Source: Patescibacteria group bacterium (lineage in GTDB: Bacteria > Patescibacteriota > Gracilibacteria > UM-FILTER-43-11). From it: a stretch of DNA of 5,261 nucleotides. Shown here piece after piece: positions 1-5,261 of this stretch. A program made the translations under genes and the position numbers. How positions within the stretch are numbered: the stretch's first letter is position 1; the number at the start of each line of letters is the position of its first letter. Under the pieces are notes generated by a model. The model worked only from the letters and a program-made list of their open reading frames with translations, was not told the origin of the DNA and searched no databases. The stretch is from NCBI GenBank assembly GCA_029260955.1, contig JAJDCF010000112.1:1-5261 (forward strand), read 5' to 3'.

Positions 1-1
1 A

Positions 2-667
2 AAGCTTATCTTTGTTTTTATTGCCCTATTTACGCTGACTCTGATCAGTGGATGCGGTGCACGTCAAAATACCATTCGCTACGATAGCGAAAGTGAATCC
101 AGCGAAACAACTGATGTAACCGAGGATACCTCGGAAGACTCAGAATCTACTGAAACCGAATCGGAAGAGGAAACAATGGAAACTGATTCCGACACCGAAT
201 CGGAAGAAGAAGTGGAAACCGATTCTGAAGAAGATATAGTAGAAGAATCAGAAACTCCAAAAGTGACCGATGTACCAGTGGAGGGCAAACTAGCTGTCAC
301 CTCTCTTGATGGAGCCTTCTTAAAGACCAACCTTAGCTACAACGTAGTCAAAGGTACTGTACCAACAGGTACACACACTATCTCCATTAATGATTATCAG
401 CTTCAGAAGTACATTCCAGGACAAACCCAATGGGATTACATTGCTTCTACTCAATTCAGTACTCTAAAAATTGGACTGAACAATTACATATTAAAGACCT
501 TTGATGCTAACGGTGATCAAACTGACTCCCTAATCTTCTCAATCGACTACGATGCACCTGCCGTCCCAACCCTACCGGACGTAGGCTCAAGTCACTGGCT
601 TGTTCTTTTGATCAGTCTAATGTTGGCTGGATCCTTCACTACATTCCGAAAGCTTAGATGGCTATAA
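2..667 (+). CDS. Surface lipoprotein with acidic spacer, Ig-like domain and LPxxG-type C-terminal anchor (5' partial)
   Basis: The reading frame is open from the window edge, so the start codon and the first residues of the signal peptide are missing. 221 residues are visible. Residues 1-17 are the hydrophobic end of a signal peptide leading into a lipobox I-S-G-C with the lipidated Cys at residue 18 (codon 53-55), which predicts a membrane-anchored exported lipoprotein. Residues about 25-85 are extremely rich in Glu, Asp, Ser and Thr, with an internal repeat, and look like a disordered, charged stalk. Residues about 93-185 are beta-rich (pattern GTVPTGTH..I.IN.Y.L.KY.PG...W.YIAS) and resemble Ig-like repeats of bacterial surface proteins; that domain call is from memory of the pattern. 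The C-terminus has Pro-rich residues, LPDVG at 191-195, a hydrophobic stretch at about 199-215 and a basic RKLRWL tail, which is the layout of a sortase sorting signal, though position 4 is Val rather than Thr. An ATG at 176 is internal to the acidic spacer and is not the true start. Specific function unknown. Confidence 0.85.
   Translation, partial: KLIFVFIALFTLTLISGCGARQNTIRYDSESESSETTDVTEDTSEDSESTETESEEETMETDSDTESEEEVETDSEEDIVEESETPKVTDVPVEGKLAVTSLDGAFLKTNLSYNVVKGTVPTGTHTISINDYQLQKYIPGQTQWDYIASTQFSTLKIGLNNYILKTFDANGDQTDSLIFSIDYDAPAVPTLPDVGSSHWLVLLISLMLAGSFTTFRKLRWL
155..235 (+). repeat. Imperfect tandem repeat in the acidic spacer
   Basis: Two adjacent in-frame copies of about 39 bases encode T-E-S-E-E-E-(TM/V)-E-T-D-S followed by acidic residues. 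Copy 1 is at 155-193 and copy 2 at 194-235. The second copy lacks one codon relative to the first in the TM/V position. The surrounding codons are also GAA/GAT/TCN/ACN-rich, so the spacer probably grew by slippage or duplication of short acidic units. Confidence 0.7.
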
Positions 668-705
668 ACCGCATCACAATTCTGTCTATAAAAGAATATT
701 GGCTT

Positions 706-740
706 AAAAAAGGGGCATTCTACTCGAGTGTCCTTTTTTT
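706..740 (+). terminator. Rho-independent terminator of the lipoprotein gene
   Basis: Bases 706-720 pair with 726-740 around a five-base loop (TACTC), giving a 15-bp stem that includes three G-T wobbles. The outer half is six A's against the run of seven T's at 734-740, and the inner half is GC-containing (GGGCATTC against GAGTGTCC). The A-run/T-run symmetry means it could act on transcripts from either side. It lies about 40 bases after the lipoprotein stop codon and isolates that gene from the recA promoter. Confidence 0.8.
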
Positions 741-752
741 CTAAGAAATGAA

Positions 753-784
753 TTGACTGGTAAACATTTGTTCACTAGTATAAT
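753..784 (+). promoter_or_regulatory. Candidate sigma-70-type promoter of recA
   Basis: A perfect -10 hexamer TATAAT sits at 779-784 and a near-consensus -35 TTGACT at 753-758. The spacer is 20 bases, longer than the optimal 17, so the basal promoter may be modest or depend on other contacts. The predicted transcript start near 791 gives a leader of about 20 bases before the recA ATG. No extended -10 TGn is present. Confidence 0.65.
760..775 (+). promoter_or_regulatory. Candidate LexA (SOS) box overlapping the recA promoter
   Basis: GTAAACATTTGTTCAC is a dyad in which five of six arm positions pair around a four-base centre. Its core AAAC-N4-GTTC differs by one base from the GAAC-N4-GTTC core of the Gram-positive-type LexA box. 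It fills most of the spacer between the -35 and -10 elements, where a bound repressor would block polymerase. recA is the classical LexA-regulated gene, which fits. No lexA gene lies in the window, so the regulator's presence is inferred. Confidence 0.5.
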
Positions 785-811
785 GGCATATTAATAATTA
801 AGTAATAAATC

Positions 812-1840
812 ATGAATAAAAAGACGGAAGCCATCAAGAGTGCATTGGCTCAAATTGAAAAGAATTTTGGTCAAGGGACCATTATGAAACTAGGCGAAAA
901 AAGTAGTATAAAAGTGGAAACCATATCAACAGGATCAATTTCTCTTGATCGAGCTCTGGGAGGAGGTGTGCCCAAAGGTCGCGTTATCGAAATTTACGGT
1001 CCTGAATCTTCGGGTAAAACAACACTAGCCCTACATATCATTGCCGAAGCTCAAAAGGCAGGCGGAACGGCCGCATTTATCGATGCCGAACACGCACTTG
1101 ATCCCGAATACGCCAAAAAAATCGGTGTTGGCACAGAAGAGCTACTCATTTCTCAACCTGATAACGGAGAGCAGGCTCTAGAGATCGTTGAAACACTTAC
1201 TCGCTCAGGTGGAATAGACATTATTGTTATAGATTCCGTCGCCGCTCTAACGCCCAAAGCCGAAATTGAGGGCATGATGGGTGATTCCCATATGGGTCTT
1301 CAGGCAAGGTTAATGAGCCAGGCTCTACGAAAGCTAACTTCTATTATATCTAAGACCGGAACCACAGTAATCTTCCTAAATCAGCTTAGAATGAAGATTG
1401 GTGTTATGTTCGGCAATCCAGAAACCACCACTGGCGGAAATGCTCTCAAGTTCTATTCATCCGTTCGAATGGACATCCGTGCTAAAGATAAGATCACCGG
1501 CAAACTCGATGATGGAAAGGAGATCACCGGCAGACGCGTTCGAGTTAAAGTAGTCAAAAACAAGATTGCTCCGCCGTTCAAACAAGCAGAATTCGATATT
1601 ATGTTTAACGAAGGTATTTCCACCGCTGGCGACTTGCTAGACACGGCTGTAGAACAAAACCTTGTCACCAAATCAGGTGCATTCTATACCTATAAAACAA
1701 CTAAAATCGGCCAGGGGCGCGAAAATGCGAAGACCTACCTACAAGAAAATCTTAAAGTGCTAAATGACATCAAATCCAACCTAACATTGGGTGATGTGAA
1801 AGTCGTAGAAGCAAAGGCAAAAGTAGGTAAAGCTGGTTAA
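812..1840 (+). CDS. recA: RecA recombinase
   Basis: A 342-residue cytoplasmic RecA, close to the usual length. RecA forms ATP-dependent filaments on single-stranded DNA, performs strand exchange in recombinational repair and stimulates LexA self-cleavage. The Walker A loop GPESSGKT is at 63-70, the catalytic Glu is E93 in DAEHALDP, and Walker B IIVID is at 137-141. Loop L1 is the GDSHMGLQAR region (about 157-166). The N-Q-L-R motif (190-193) and the following GNPETTTGGNALKFY form loop L2 and the adjoining conserved segment. The C-terminal domain is complete, but the extreme C-terminus is basic to neutral rather than the acidic tail of E. coli RecA. The ATG is supported by an in-frame TAA six bases upstream (806-808) and by conservation of the N-terminal helix. 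No Shine-Dalgarno is visible in the AT-rich leader. It has its own promoter with an SOS-like site and appears to be transcribed alone; I see no terminator before the following TA genes. Confidence 0.98.
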   Translation: MNKKTEAIKSALAQIEKNFGQGTIMKLGEKSSIKVETISTGSISLDRALGGGVPKGRVIEIYGPESSGKTTLALHIIAEAQKAGGTAAFIDAEHALDPEYAKKIGVGTEELLISQPDNGEQALEIVETLTRSGGIDIIVIDSVAALTPKAEIEGMMGDSHMGLQARLMSQALRKLTSIISKTGTTVIFLNQLRMKIGVMFGNPETTTGGNALKFYSSVRMDIRAKDKITGKLDDGKEITGRRVRVKVVKNKIAPPFKQAEFDIMFNEGISTAGDLLDTAVEQNLVTKSGAFYTYKTTKIGQGRENAKTYLQENLKVLNDIKSNLTLGDVKVVEAKAKVGKAG

Positions 1841-1848
1841 ATAATAAC

Positions 1849-1877
1849 TTGCTTTTGTATCACACATCATATACAAT
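1849..1877 (+). promoter_or_regulatory. Candidate promoter of the toxin-antitoxin operon
   Basis: A -35-like TTGCTT (1849-1854) and a -10-like TACAAT (1872-1877) are separated by the optimal 17 bases. They lie just after the recA stop codon and immediately upstream of the inverted-repeat operator, so the transcript start (near 1884) would fall inside the operator. This arrangement is typical for autoregulated TA operons. Confidence 0.55.
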
Positions 1878-1898
1878 TGATTACAGATACGTAATCAA
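1877..1898 (+). promoter_or_regulatory. Inverted-repeat operator, probable antitoxin binding site
   Basis: TTGATTAC-N6-GTAATCAA forms a perfect inverted repeat with 8-bp arms. It overlaps the last base of the -10 element and ends five bases before the antitoxin ATG. RelB/DinJ-type antitoxins bind such palindromes through ribbon-helix-helix dimers, alone or with toxin, to repress their own operon. It is not followed by a T-run, so I do not read it as the recA terminator. Confidence 0.6.
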
Positions 1899-1903
1899 AT
1901 CTT

Positions 1904-2194
1904 ATGGCTTCCACTATTATCCACACACGAATAGATTCTCAGCTTAAAAAGAAAACTGATGAAATTCTTAAAGCTTTAGGCATGACTTCCGCAGAAGCAA
2001 TACGCATGTTCTTTGCCCAAATTGCTAACAAAAAGCGTATCCCCTTTGGGCTAGACCTAGAAAATGATGACACACCAGAAAACTATATAGAGATTAAAGA
2101 TGAAAAAGAATTCGCGAAACTAATTGGATTAAGTAGTGATGAAATTAGAAGTTCACAGAGTGGTAGTAAAGGCCACAAGAAAAGCGCCAATTAA
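1904..2194 (+). CDS. RelB/DinJ-family antitoxin (ribbon-helix-helix)
   Basis: A 96-residue protein with the RelB/DinJ layout. A short beta strand (about residues 3-11, STIIHTRID) is followed by helix A (about 12-26) and helix B (TSAEAIRMFFAQIANKK, about 28-44), which together form a ribbon-helix-helix DNA-binding fold. Next comes the family-typical IPFGL motif, then a charged C-terminal half that would wrap and neutralise the toxin. Its role is to bind and inhibit the downstream toxin and repress the operon through the inverted repeat just upstream. The ATG at 1904 is preceded by an in-frame TAA at 1892-1894, and no Shine-Dalgarno is visible. The last 56 bases overlap the toxin gene in another frame. 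The family call is firm; the exact subfamily (RelB or DinJ) is not. Confidence 0.88.
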   Translation: MASTIIHTRIDSQLKKKTDEILKALGMTSAEAIRMFFAQIANKKRIPFGLDLENDDTPENYIEIKDEKEFAKLIGLSSDEIRSSQSGSKGHKKSAN

Positions 2195-2408
2195 GATTAA
2201 AGTAAGGGCAAATAGATGTATTGAGCATCTTCAAAAATTTGGTCTCACCAACCTTCCATTCAGAATAAAGTCATTAAAAGGTCGCTTTAAGAAAGGCGAT
2301 TATTGGGAAATAGTAATTGATAAAGACTATCGTTTTATATTCAGAGTTGAAGGAGATACAATATATGTGCGATATGCTGGCACTCATAATGACTTAGGAA
2401 CAGGCTAA
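2139..2408 (+). CDS. RelE/YafQ-family toxin (probable mRNA interferase)
   Basis: An 89-residue basic protein directly after and overlapping a RelB/DinJ-type antitoxin. The C-terminal half carries the RelE/YafQ beta-sheet signature: F-R-I-K-S-L-K-G..., then YWEIVIDKDYRFIFRVEGDTIYVRY, ending in A-G-T-H-N-D-L. The His of GTH (residue 83) matches in position the catalytic His of YafQ (GTHAALF). Toxins of this family cleave mRNA at the ribosome and halt growth; antitoxin loss frees them. I chose the ATG at 2139. A GTG directly before it (2136) would add one residue, and a GTG at 2160 would give an 82-residue form and shrink the overlap with the antitoxin. Only a weak AAG-containing stretch lies upstream, so translational coupling to the antitoxin is likely. 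Activity is inferred, not shown. Confidence 0.83.
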   Translation: MKLEVHRVVVKATRKAPIKIKVRANRCIEHLQKFGLTNLPFRIKSLKGRFKKGDYWEIVIDKDYRFIFRVEGDTIYVRYAGTHNDLGTG

Positions 2409-2444
2409 CAAAAAGATAAGTAAATCAGTCTAGTCATTTTTGTA

Positions 2445-2450
2445 TATAAT
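2445..2450 (+). promoter_or_regulatory. Candidate -10 element of the dnaB-mraY promoter
   Basis: A perfect TATAAT lies in the 82-base gap between the toxin stop and the dnaB start, about 40 bases before the dnaB ATG. No good -35 hexamer is found at the expected distance (the 17-base position reads AAATCA), and TG lies one base too far upstream for a classical extended -10. The call rests mainly on the hexamer and its location. I see no terminator between the toxin gene and this site. Confidence 0.45.
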
Positions 2451-2490
2451 ACATTGATCGACTGGAACAAAAGCGCTAGAATTGACTCCC

Positions 2491-3864
2491 ATGAATCAAA
2501 ACCCTGGATCAATTCCACCGCACAATAAAGAAGCAGAACAGTCCGTTTTGGGGTCTATTCTGATTGAAAAAGAGTCTATCATTAAGATTGTAGACCTCCT
2601 TGAATCTGCTGATTTCTACCATGACAGTCATAAACTGATTTACGAGGCCATGGTGGATTTATATGGTCGCCACGACCCCATCGATCTACTGACCTTGGCT
2701 AACCTGTTAGAAGAAAGAAAGCTTTTAGACAAGCTAGGTGGACCGGCTTATTTAGCCGAGCTCACCTCTAGCGTACCAACAGCTACCCATGTGTTTAAGT
2801 ACGCCCAGATCGTCAAACATAAGGCTACTCTACGAAAGATGATACGCGTTGGGAATGCGATTGCTGCCTGTGGTTACAACGAAGATGAAAAGATCGAAAC
2901 TCTACTAGAGACAGCCGAAAAAGAGGTTTTTGGCATCACTCAGACCTTTCTAAAAGACAGATTTATACATATCCGAGACGTTCTAAGCAAACGTTTCGAA
3001 GAATTTTCTGCTCTGCATATTGCAGACGATAAGGATAAGGTTAAAGGAATATCTACCGGCTACAAATCTCTGGACAGCATCCTATCCGGTCTACAGCCTT
3101 CCGATTTGATTATTCTCGCTGCAAGACCAAGTATGGGTAAAACAGCTCTTTCTCTTTCCATAGTCCAAAAAATAGCCATCGAAGCCAGCAAGAAGTATAC
3201 GGTGGGTATTTTCTCTCTGGAAATGTCCAAAGAACAGCTAGTTGATCGCATGTTCTGCAGTGTTTTGGGAGTAGATTCCTGGAAGCTACAACATGGCAAA
3301 CTGGCCGACAAAGACTTCCAGAATATGGGCTCCGCCATGGACCTTTTAAACAAAGCTCCTATTTTTATCGACGACTCAGTAGGTATGTCCATCACCGAAC
3401 TTAAGGCTAAAGCCAGAAGGCTTCAAATGGAGCACGGCCTAGACCTAATCGTCGTGGACTATCTTCAGCTAATGTCTACCGGTAGCAGTGGCGCCTACTC
3501 AGGTAATCGCGTGCAAGAAATTTCTGAGATATCAAGATCACTCAAGGCTCTTGGACGTGAACTACACGTTCCAATCATAGCCCTTTCTCAGCTTTCTAGA
3601 GCGGTCGAAATGAGAAATCCAAAAATCCCACAACTATCTGACCTTCGTGAATCAGGTTCAATCGAGCAGGATGCCGACATTGTACTAATGCTTTACAGAA
3701 AGGATTATTACGAGGAAAATCTGACTGAAGATGAAATAGGAGTCACCGATATTCTCATCAAGAAACATCGTAATGGCCCGACTGGTAAAGTTTCATTACG
3801 CTTCGACAAAAAGCAGATGAGGTTTTACGACATCGACAAGCAGCACACCTACCACGGTGAATAA
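2491..3864 (+). CDS. dnaB: Replicative DNA helicase DnaB
   Basis: A 457-residue hexameric replicative helicase that unwinds DNA ahead of the fork and recruits primase. The N-terminal DnaB domain runs from about residue 10 to 115 (IPPHNKEAEQSVLGSILIE at its start), followed by a linker helix and the RecA-like ATPase domain from about 180. Visible motifs are Walker A ARPSMGKT (211-218), the catalytic Glu in FSLEMS (E244), Walker B DLIVVDYLQL (Asp 323), the SQLSRAVE motif, and the Arg-finger region KKHRNGPTGK near the C-terminus. No intein interrupts the P-loop, a common intein site. The start is uncertain by three codons: a TTG at 2482 is in frame, but the ATG at 2491 is preferred because it gives the usual short leader before the IPP motif. 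No Shine-Dalgarno is seen for either. mraY follows after 19 bases, suggesting co-transcription. Confidence 0.97.
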   Translation: MNQNPGSIPPHNKEAEQSVLGSILIEKESIIKIVDLLESADFYHDSHKLIYEAMVDLYGRHDPIDLLTLANLLEERKLLDKLGGPAYLAELTSSVPTATHVFKYAQIVKHKATLRKMIRVGNAIAACGYNEDEKIETLLETAEKEVFGITQTFLKDRFIHIRDVLSKRFEEFSALHIADDKDKVKGISTGYKSLDSILSGLQPSDLIILAARPSMGKTALSLSIVQKIAIEASKKYTVGIFSLEMSKEQLVDRMFCSVLGVDSWKLQHGKLADKDFQNMGSAMDLLNKAPIFIDDSVGMSITELKAKARRLQMEHGLDLIVVDYLQLMSTGSSGAYSGNRVQEISEISRSLKALGRELHVPIIALSQLSRAVEMRNPKIPQLSDLRESGSIEQDADIVLMLYRKDYYEENLTEDEIGVTDILIKKHRNGPTGKVSLRFDKKQMRFYDIDKQHTYHGE

Positions 3865-3883
3865 AAAGAACTAACTCACTTTC

Positions 3884-4933
3884 GTGCAAATAGCTCCCGA
3901 ACTCATACAAGTACTTGGCTGGTCCGCTCTTACCTTTATTCTGACACTTCTGCTGACCCCAATTTATTTGAAGGCAGCAAAAAAGTTCAAGCTAGGCAAA
4001 CAAATCAGAGATAATGCATTGAGTGGCGAAAAAGCCTCAATTTTTAAGGAGATGCACGCCAAAAAAACCGGCACACCAACCATGGGTGGCATCATTATGT
4101 GGGGATCGGTAGCTCTAATCATATTTTTTTCCAGATCTCTCGCACTAATAGGTGTAATTGATCATTCACTTTTGCAAAGAGGGTTGGTTTACCTACCTCT
4201 TTTTACCCTAGTCGCCGTGGGAATACTTGGTGCAGTTGATGATTGGTTCAATATAAAGGGAATTGGTGGAGCTAAGGGAATTAAAGCTAGGCCAAAAATT
4301 CTTATGCTCACCTTATTCGCCGTGCTGGGCGCATGGTGGTTTTACTACAAATTGGGTTTTTCCAGCATTCATATTCCTAGCGTCGGCGATTTTGATATTG
4401 GTCTTTGGTATATTCCCCTCTTCATTCTTGTCATTGTATCGACCGCCAACGCTGTGAACATTACCGATGGACTTGATGGACTCGCGGGAGGACTTTTGAT
4501 TTTAGCTTTCGCCGCTTTTGGTGTAATCGCTTTTATGAAAGGGCAGCTAATGCTAGCCGTTTTCTGCGGTTTGATGATTGGCAGTCTGATGGCTTTTTTG
4601 TGGAATAACGTGCCACCCGCCCTGTACTACATGGGCGATACAGGCTCACTGGCCTTTGGTGCCACCCTGGGCGTAATAGCGATGATGATCGACTCTCTCG
4701 TAGTTCTTATCATCGTCGGCGCCATTTTCATCATCGAAACTCTGTCGGTTATCATTCAACTCACCAGCAAAAAATTCTTCAAAAAGAAGGTCTTTCTGAT
4801 AGCACCACTACATCATCATTTTGAGAAAAAAGGTTGGGGGGAAGCCAAAATAACCATGCGCTTCTGGATTCTTGGCGCCATGTTTGGTGTGGCTGGACTG
4901 ATTGTAGGAATTTTGGGAATGGGGATTAACTAG
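3884..4933 (+). CDS. mraY: Phospho-N-acetylmuramoyl-pentapeptide transferase MraY
   Basis: A 349-residue polytopic inner-membrane enzyme that transfers phospho-MurNAc-pentapeptide from UDP to undecaprenyl phosphate, making lipid I for peptidoglycan. About nine to ten hydrophobic segments are visible. Family motifs are TGTPTMGG (62-69), the Asp pair DDW (119-121), NITDGLDGLAGG (192-203), MGDTGSLAFG (250-259) and the histidine motif APLHHHFEKKGWGE (307-320). All expected active-site residues are present. The start is GTG at 3884: an in-frame TAA lies at 3872-3874 and the next Met codon is only at residue 57. No Shine-Dalgarno precedes it, so translation may be coupled to dnaB. The gene is not followed by murD/ftsW as in many dcw clusters; it ends tail to tail against a minus-strand gene, sharing four bases at the stop codons. 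Confidence 0.97.
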   Translation: MQIAPELIQVLGWSALTFILTLLLTPIYLKAAKKFKLGKQIRDNALSGEKASIFKEMHAKKTGTPTMGGIIMWGSVALIIFFSRSLALIGVIDHSLLQRGLVYLPLFTLVAVGILGAVDDWFNIKGIGGAKGIKARPKILMLTLFAVLGAWWFYYKLGFSSIHIPSVGDFDIGLWYIPLFILVIVSTANAVNITDGLDGLAGGLLILAFAAFGVIAFMKGQLMLAVFCGLMIGSLMAFLWNNVPPALYYMGDTGSLAFGATLGVIAMMIDSLVVLIIVGAIFIIETLSVIIQLTSKKFFKKKVFLIAPLHHHFEKKGWGEAKITMRFWILGAMFGVAGLIVGILGMGIN

Positions 4934-5261
4934 GCACTTATATGCTCTTGAGGCACTGTGTCAGGAATCTGGCCTGATCGGAGAGTTGTCGCACAAAGAT
5001 CGAGCTGAAAACCATATAACGCGAGTACACATCTTATTTGTCTCAATTCCTTTTTATTAATTGGATCACTGAGGCATCTAAGATCATCCTCATTAGCACT
5101 GATTAAATCTTCAAACTGCTCAATTCTGGCAGCCTTAAGCTTTAAGACTAGGCTCTTCCTTAAAGGTGGAACCAATGCATCAAGTCCCACTGGTGGTACC
5201 TCTTTATTTAAAAGCAGGTCACGTTGAACCAACATATGCCCGACCTGTCTTAAGAGCTTTA
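4930..5261 (-). CDS. Protein with RNA polymerase alpha-CTD-like helical domain (5' partial at window edge)
   Basis: The frame is open to the window edge. The first ATG inside the window (5233-5235) would give 101 residues, but at least eight more in-frame codons (KLLRQVGH) precede it without a stop, so the true start may lie outside. Numbered from that Met, residues about 18-78 align by eye with the C-terminal domain of the RNA polymerase alpha subunit: a leading L-D-A-L, then L-R-K-S....L-K-A-A-R-I..F-E-D-L, E-D-D-L, and NKKELRQIRCVLALYGFQL, matching the alpha-CTD pattern of R-S...LK...I...DL, E..L and GKKSL.EIK..L...G.SL. The usual Gly before KKSL is Asn here. A tail of about 20 residues with no clear domain follows. 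The domain binds DNA and activators in RpoA; here it appears outside an obvious rpoA. Function unknown; a transcription-related or DNA-binding role is inferred. It is convergent with mraY. Confidence 0.72.
   Translation of the reverse strand, partial: KLLRQVGHMLVQRDLLLNKEVPPVGLDALVPPLRKSLVLKLKAARIEQFEDLISANEDDLRCLSDPINKKELRQIRCVLALYGFQLDLCATTLRSGQIPDTVPQEHISA

Noticed and set aside
79..330. Minus-strand 83-codon Ser-rich open frame
   Set aside because: It is the antisense image of the Glu/Asp/Ser-rich spacer of the lipoprotein; the low-complexity Ser/Val composition follows from GAA/GAT/TCN codons on the other strand.
176..667. Treating the ATG at 176 as the start of a 163-residue protein
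   Set aside because: The frame is open upstream to the window edge and encodes a signal-peptide end and lipobox, so the ATG is an internal Met in the acidic spacer.
1453..1671. Minus-strand open frame inside recA
   Set aside because: It lies wholly within an intact, strongly conserved recA and has no recognisable protein features.
1877..1898. Inverted repeat read as a recA terminator
   Set aside because: The stem is AT-rich with a six-base loop and no T-run follows; its position at the TA transcript start fits an operator better.
2464..2476. Possible second LexA box before dnaB (GAAC-AAAA-GCGC)
   Set aside because: Only one half-site matches; the second half differs at two of four core bases and there is no dyad.
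3060..3395. Minus-strand open frame inside dnaB
   Set aside because: It lies antisense to the conserved ATPase core of dnaB with no independent coding signal.
4263..4457. Plus-strand short open frame inside mraY
   Set aside because: It is an out-of-frame shadow of membrane segments of mraY; its hydrophobic look comes from the shifted frame.
2..4933. Alternative genetic code with TGA as glycine (as in Gracilibacteria/Absconditabacteria)
   Set aside because: No TGA stop is used in the window, which is suggestive, but no in-frame TGA appears in any of the full-length genes and the proteins have normal lengths, so recoding is not supported.

Overview
The window looks like a stretch of chromosome from a small-genome bacterium, most plausibly a Patescibacteria/CPR member. 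That placement is an inference from protein style: a compact RecA without an acidic tail, a lipoprotein ending in an LPxxG sorting-like signal, a small stand-alone protein resembling the RNA polymerase alpha C-terminal domain, and no Shine-Dalgarno sequence at the starts. GC content is moderate to low. All recognisable genes read through in the standard bacterial code. The seven stop codons are five TAA and two TAG, and no TGA occurs in frame.

Left part (1-740): the 3' portion of a lipoprotein gene whose start lies outside the window. It has a lipobox, a long acidic Ser/Thr/Glu/Asp spacer with an internal repeat, an Ig-like beta-rich domain and a C-terminal LPDVG plus hydrophobic segment plus basic tail. 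A strong hairpin terminator (706-740) closes it.

Middle part (741-2408): recA stands behind its own promoter. A LexA-box-like dyad lies between the -35 and -10 elements, suggesting SOS control. A two-gene toxin-antitoxin module follows (RelB/DinJ-type antitoxin, RelE/YafQ-type toxin), with its own promoter and an 8-bp-arm inverted repeat that probably serves as the autoregulatory operator. The toxin gene starts inside the antitoxin gene.

Right part (2409-5261): dnaB (replicative helicase) and mraY (lipid I synthesis) form a tight two-gene unit separated by 19 bases. mraY then meets, tail to tail, a minus-strand gene that is open at the window edge and carries an RNA polymerase alpha-CTD-like helical domain. 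The two stop codons share the four bases CTAG.

The core genes (recA, dnaB, mraY) are ordinary and intact. The parts worth a second look are the doubly anchored surface protein, the candidate SOS site, the TA module with its large overlap and clear operator, the general lack of Shine-Dalgarno sequences, and the alpha-CTD-like protein. I found no clear sign of a wholly new multi-gene system. There is no CRISPR array, tRNA, rRNA or insertion sequence that I can see.
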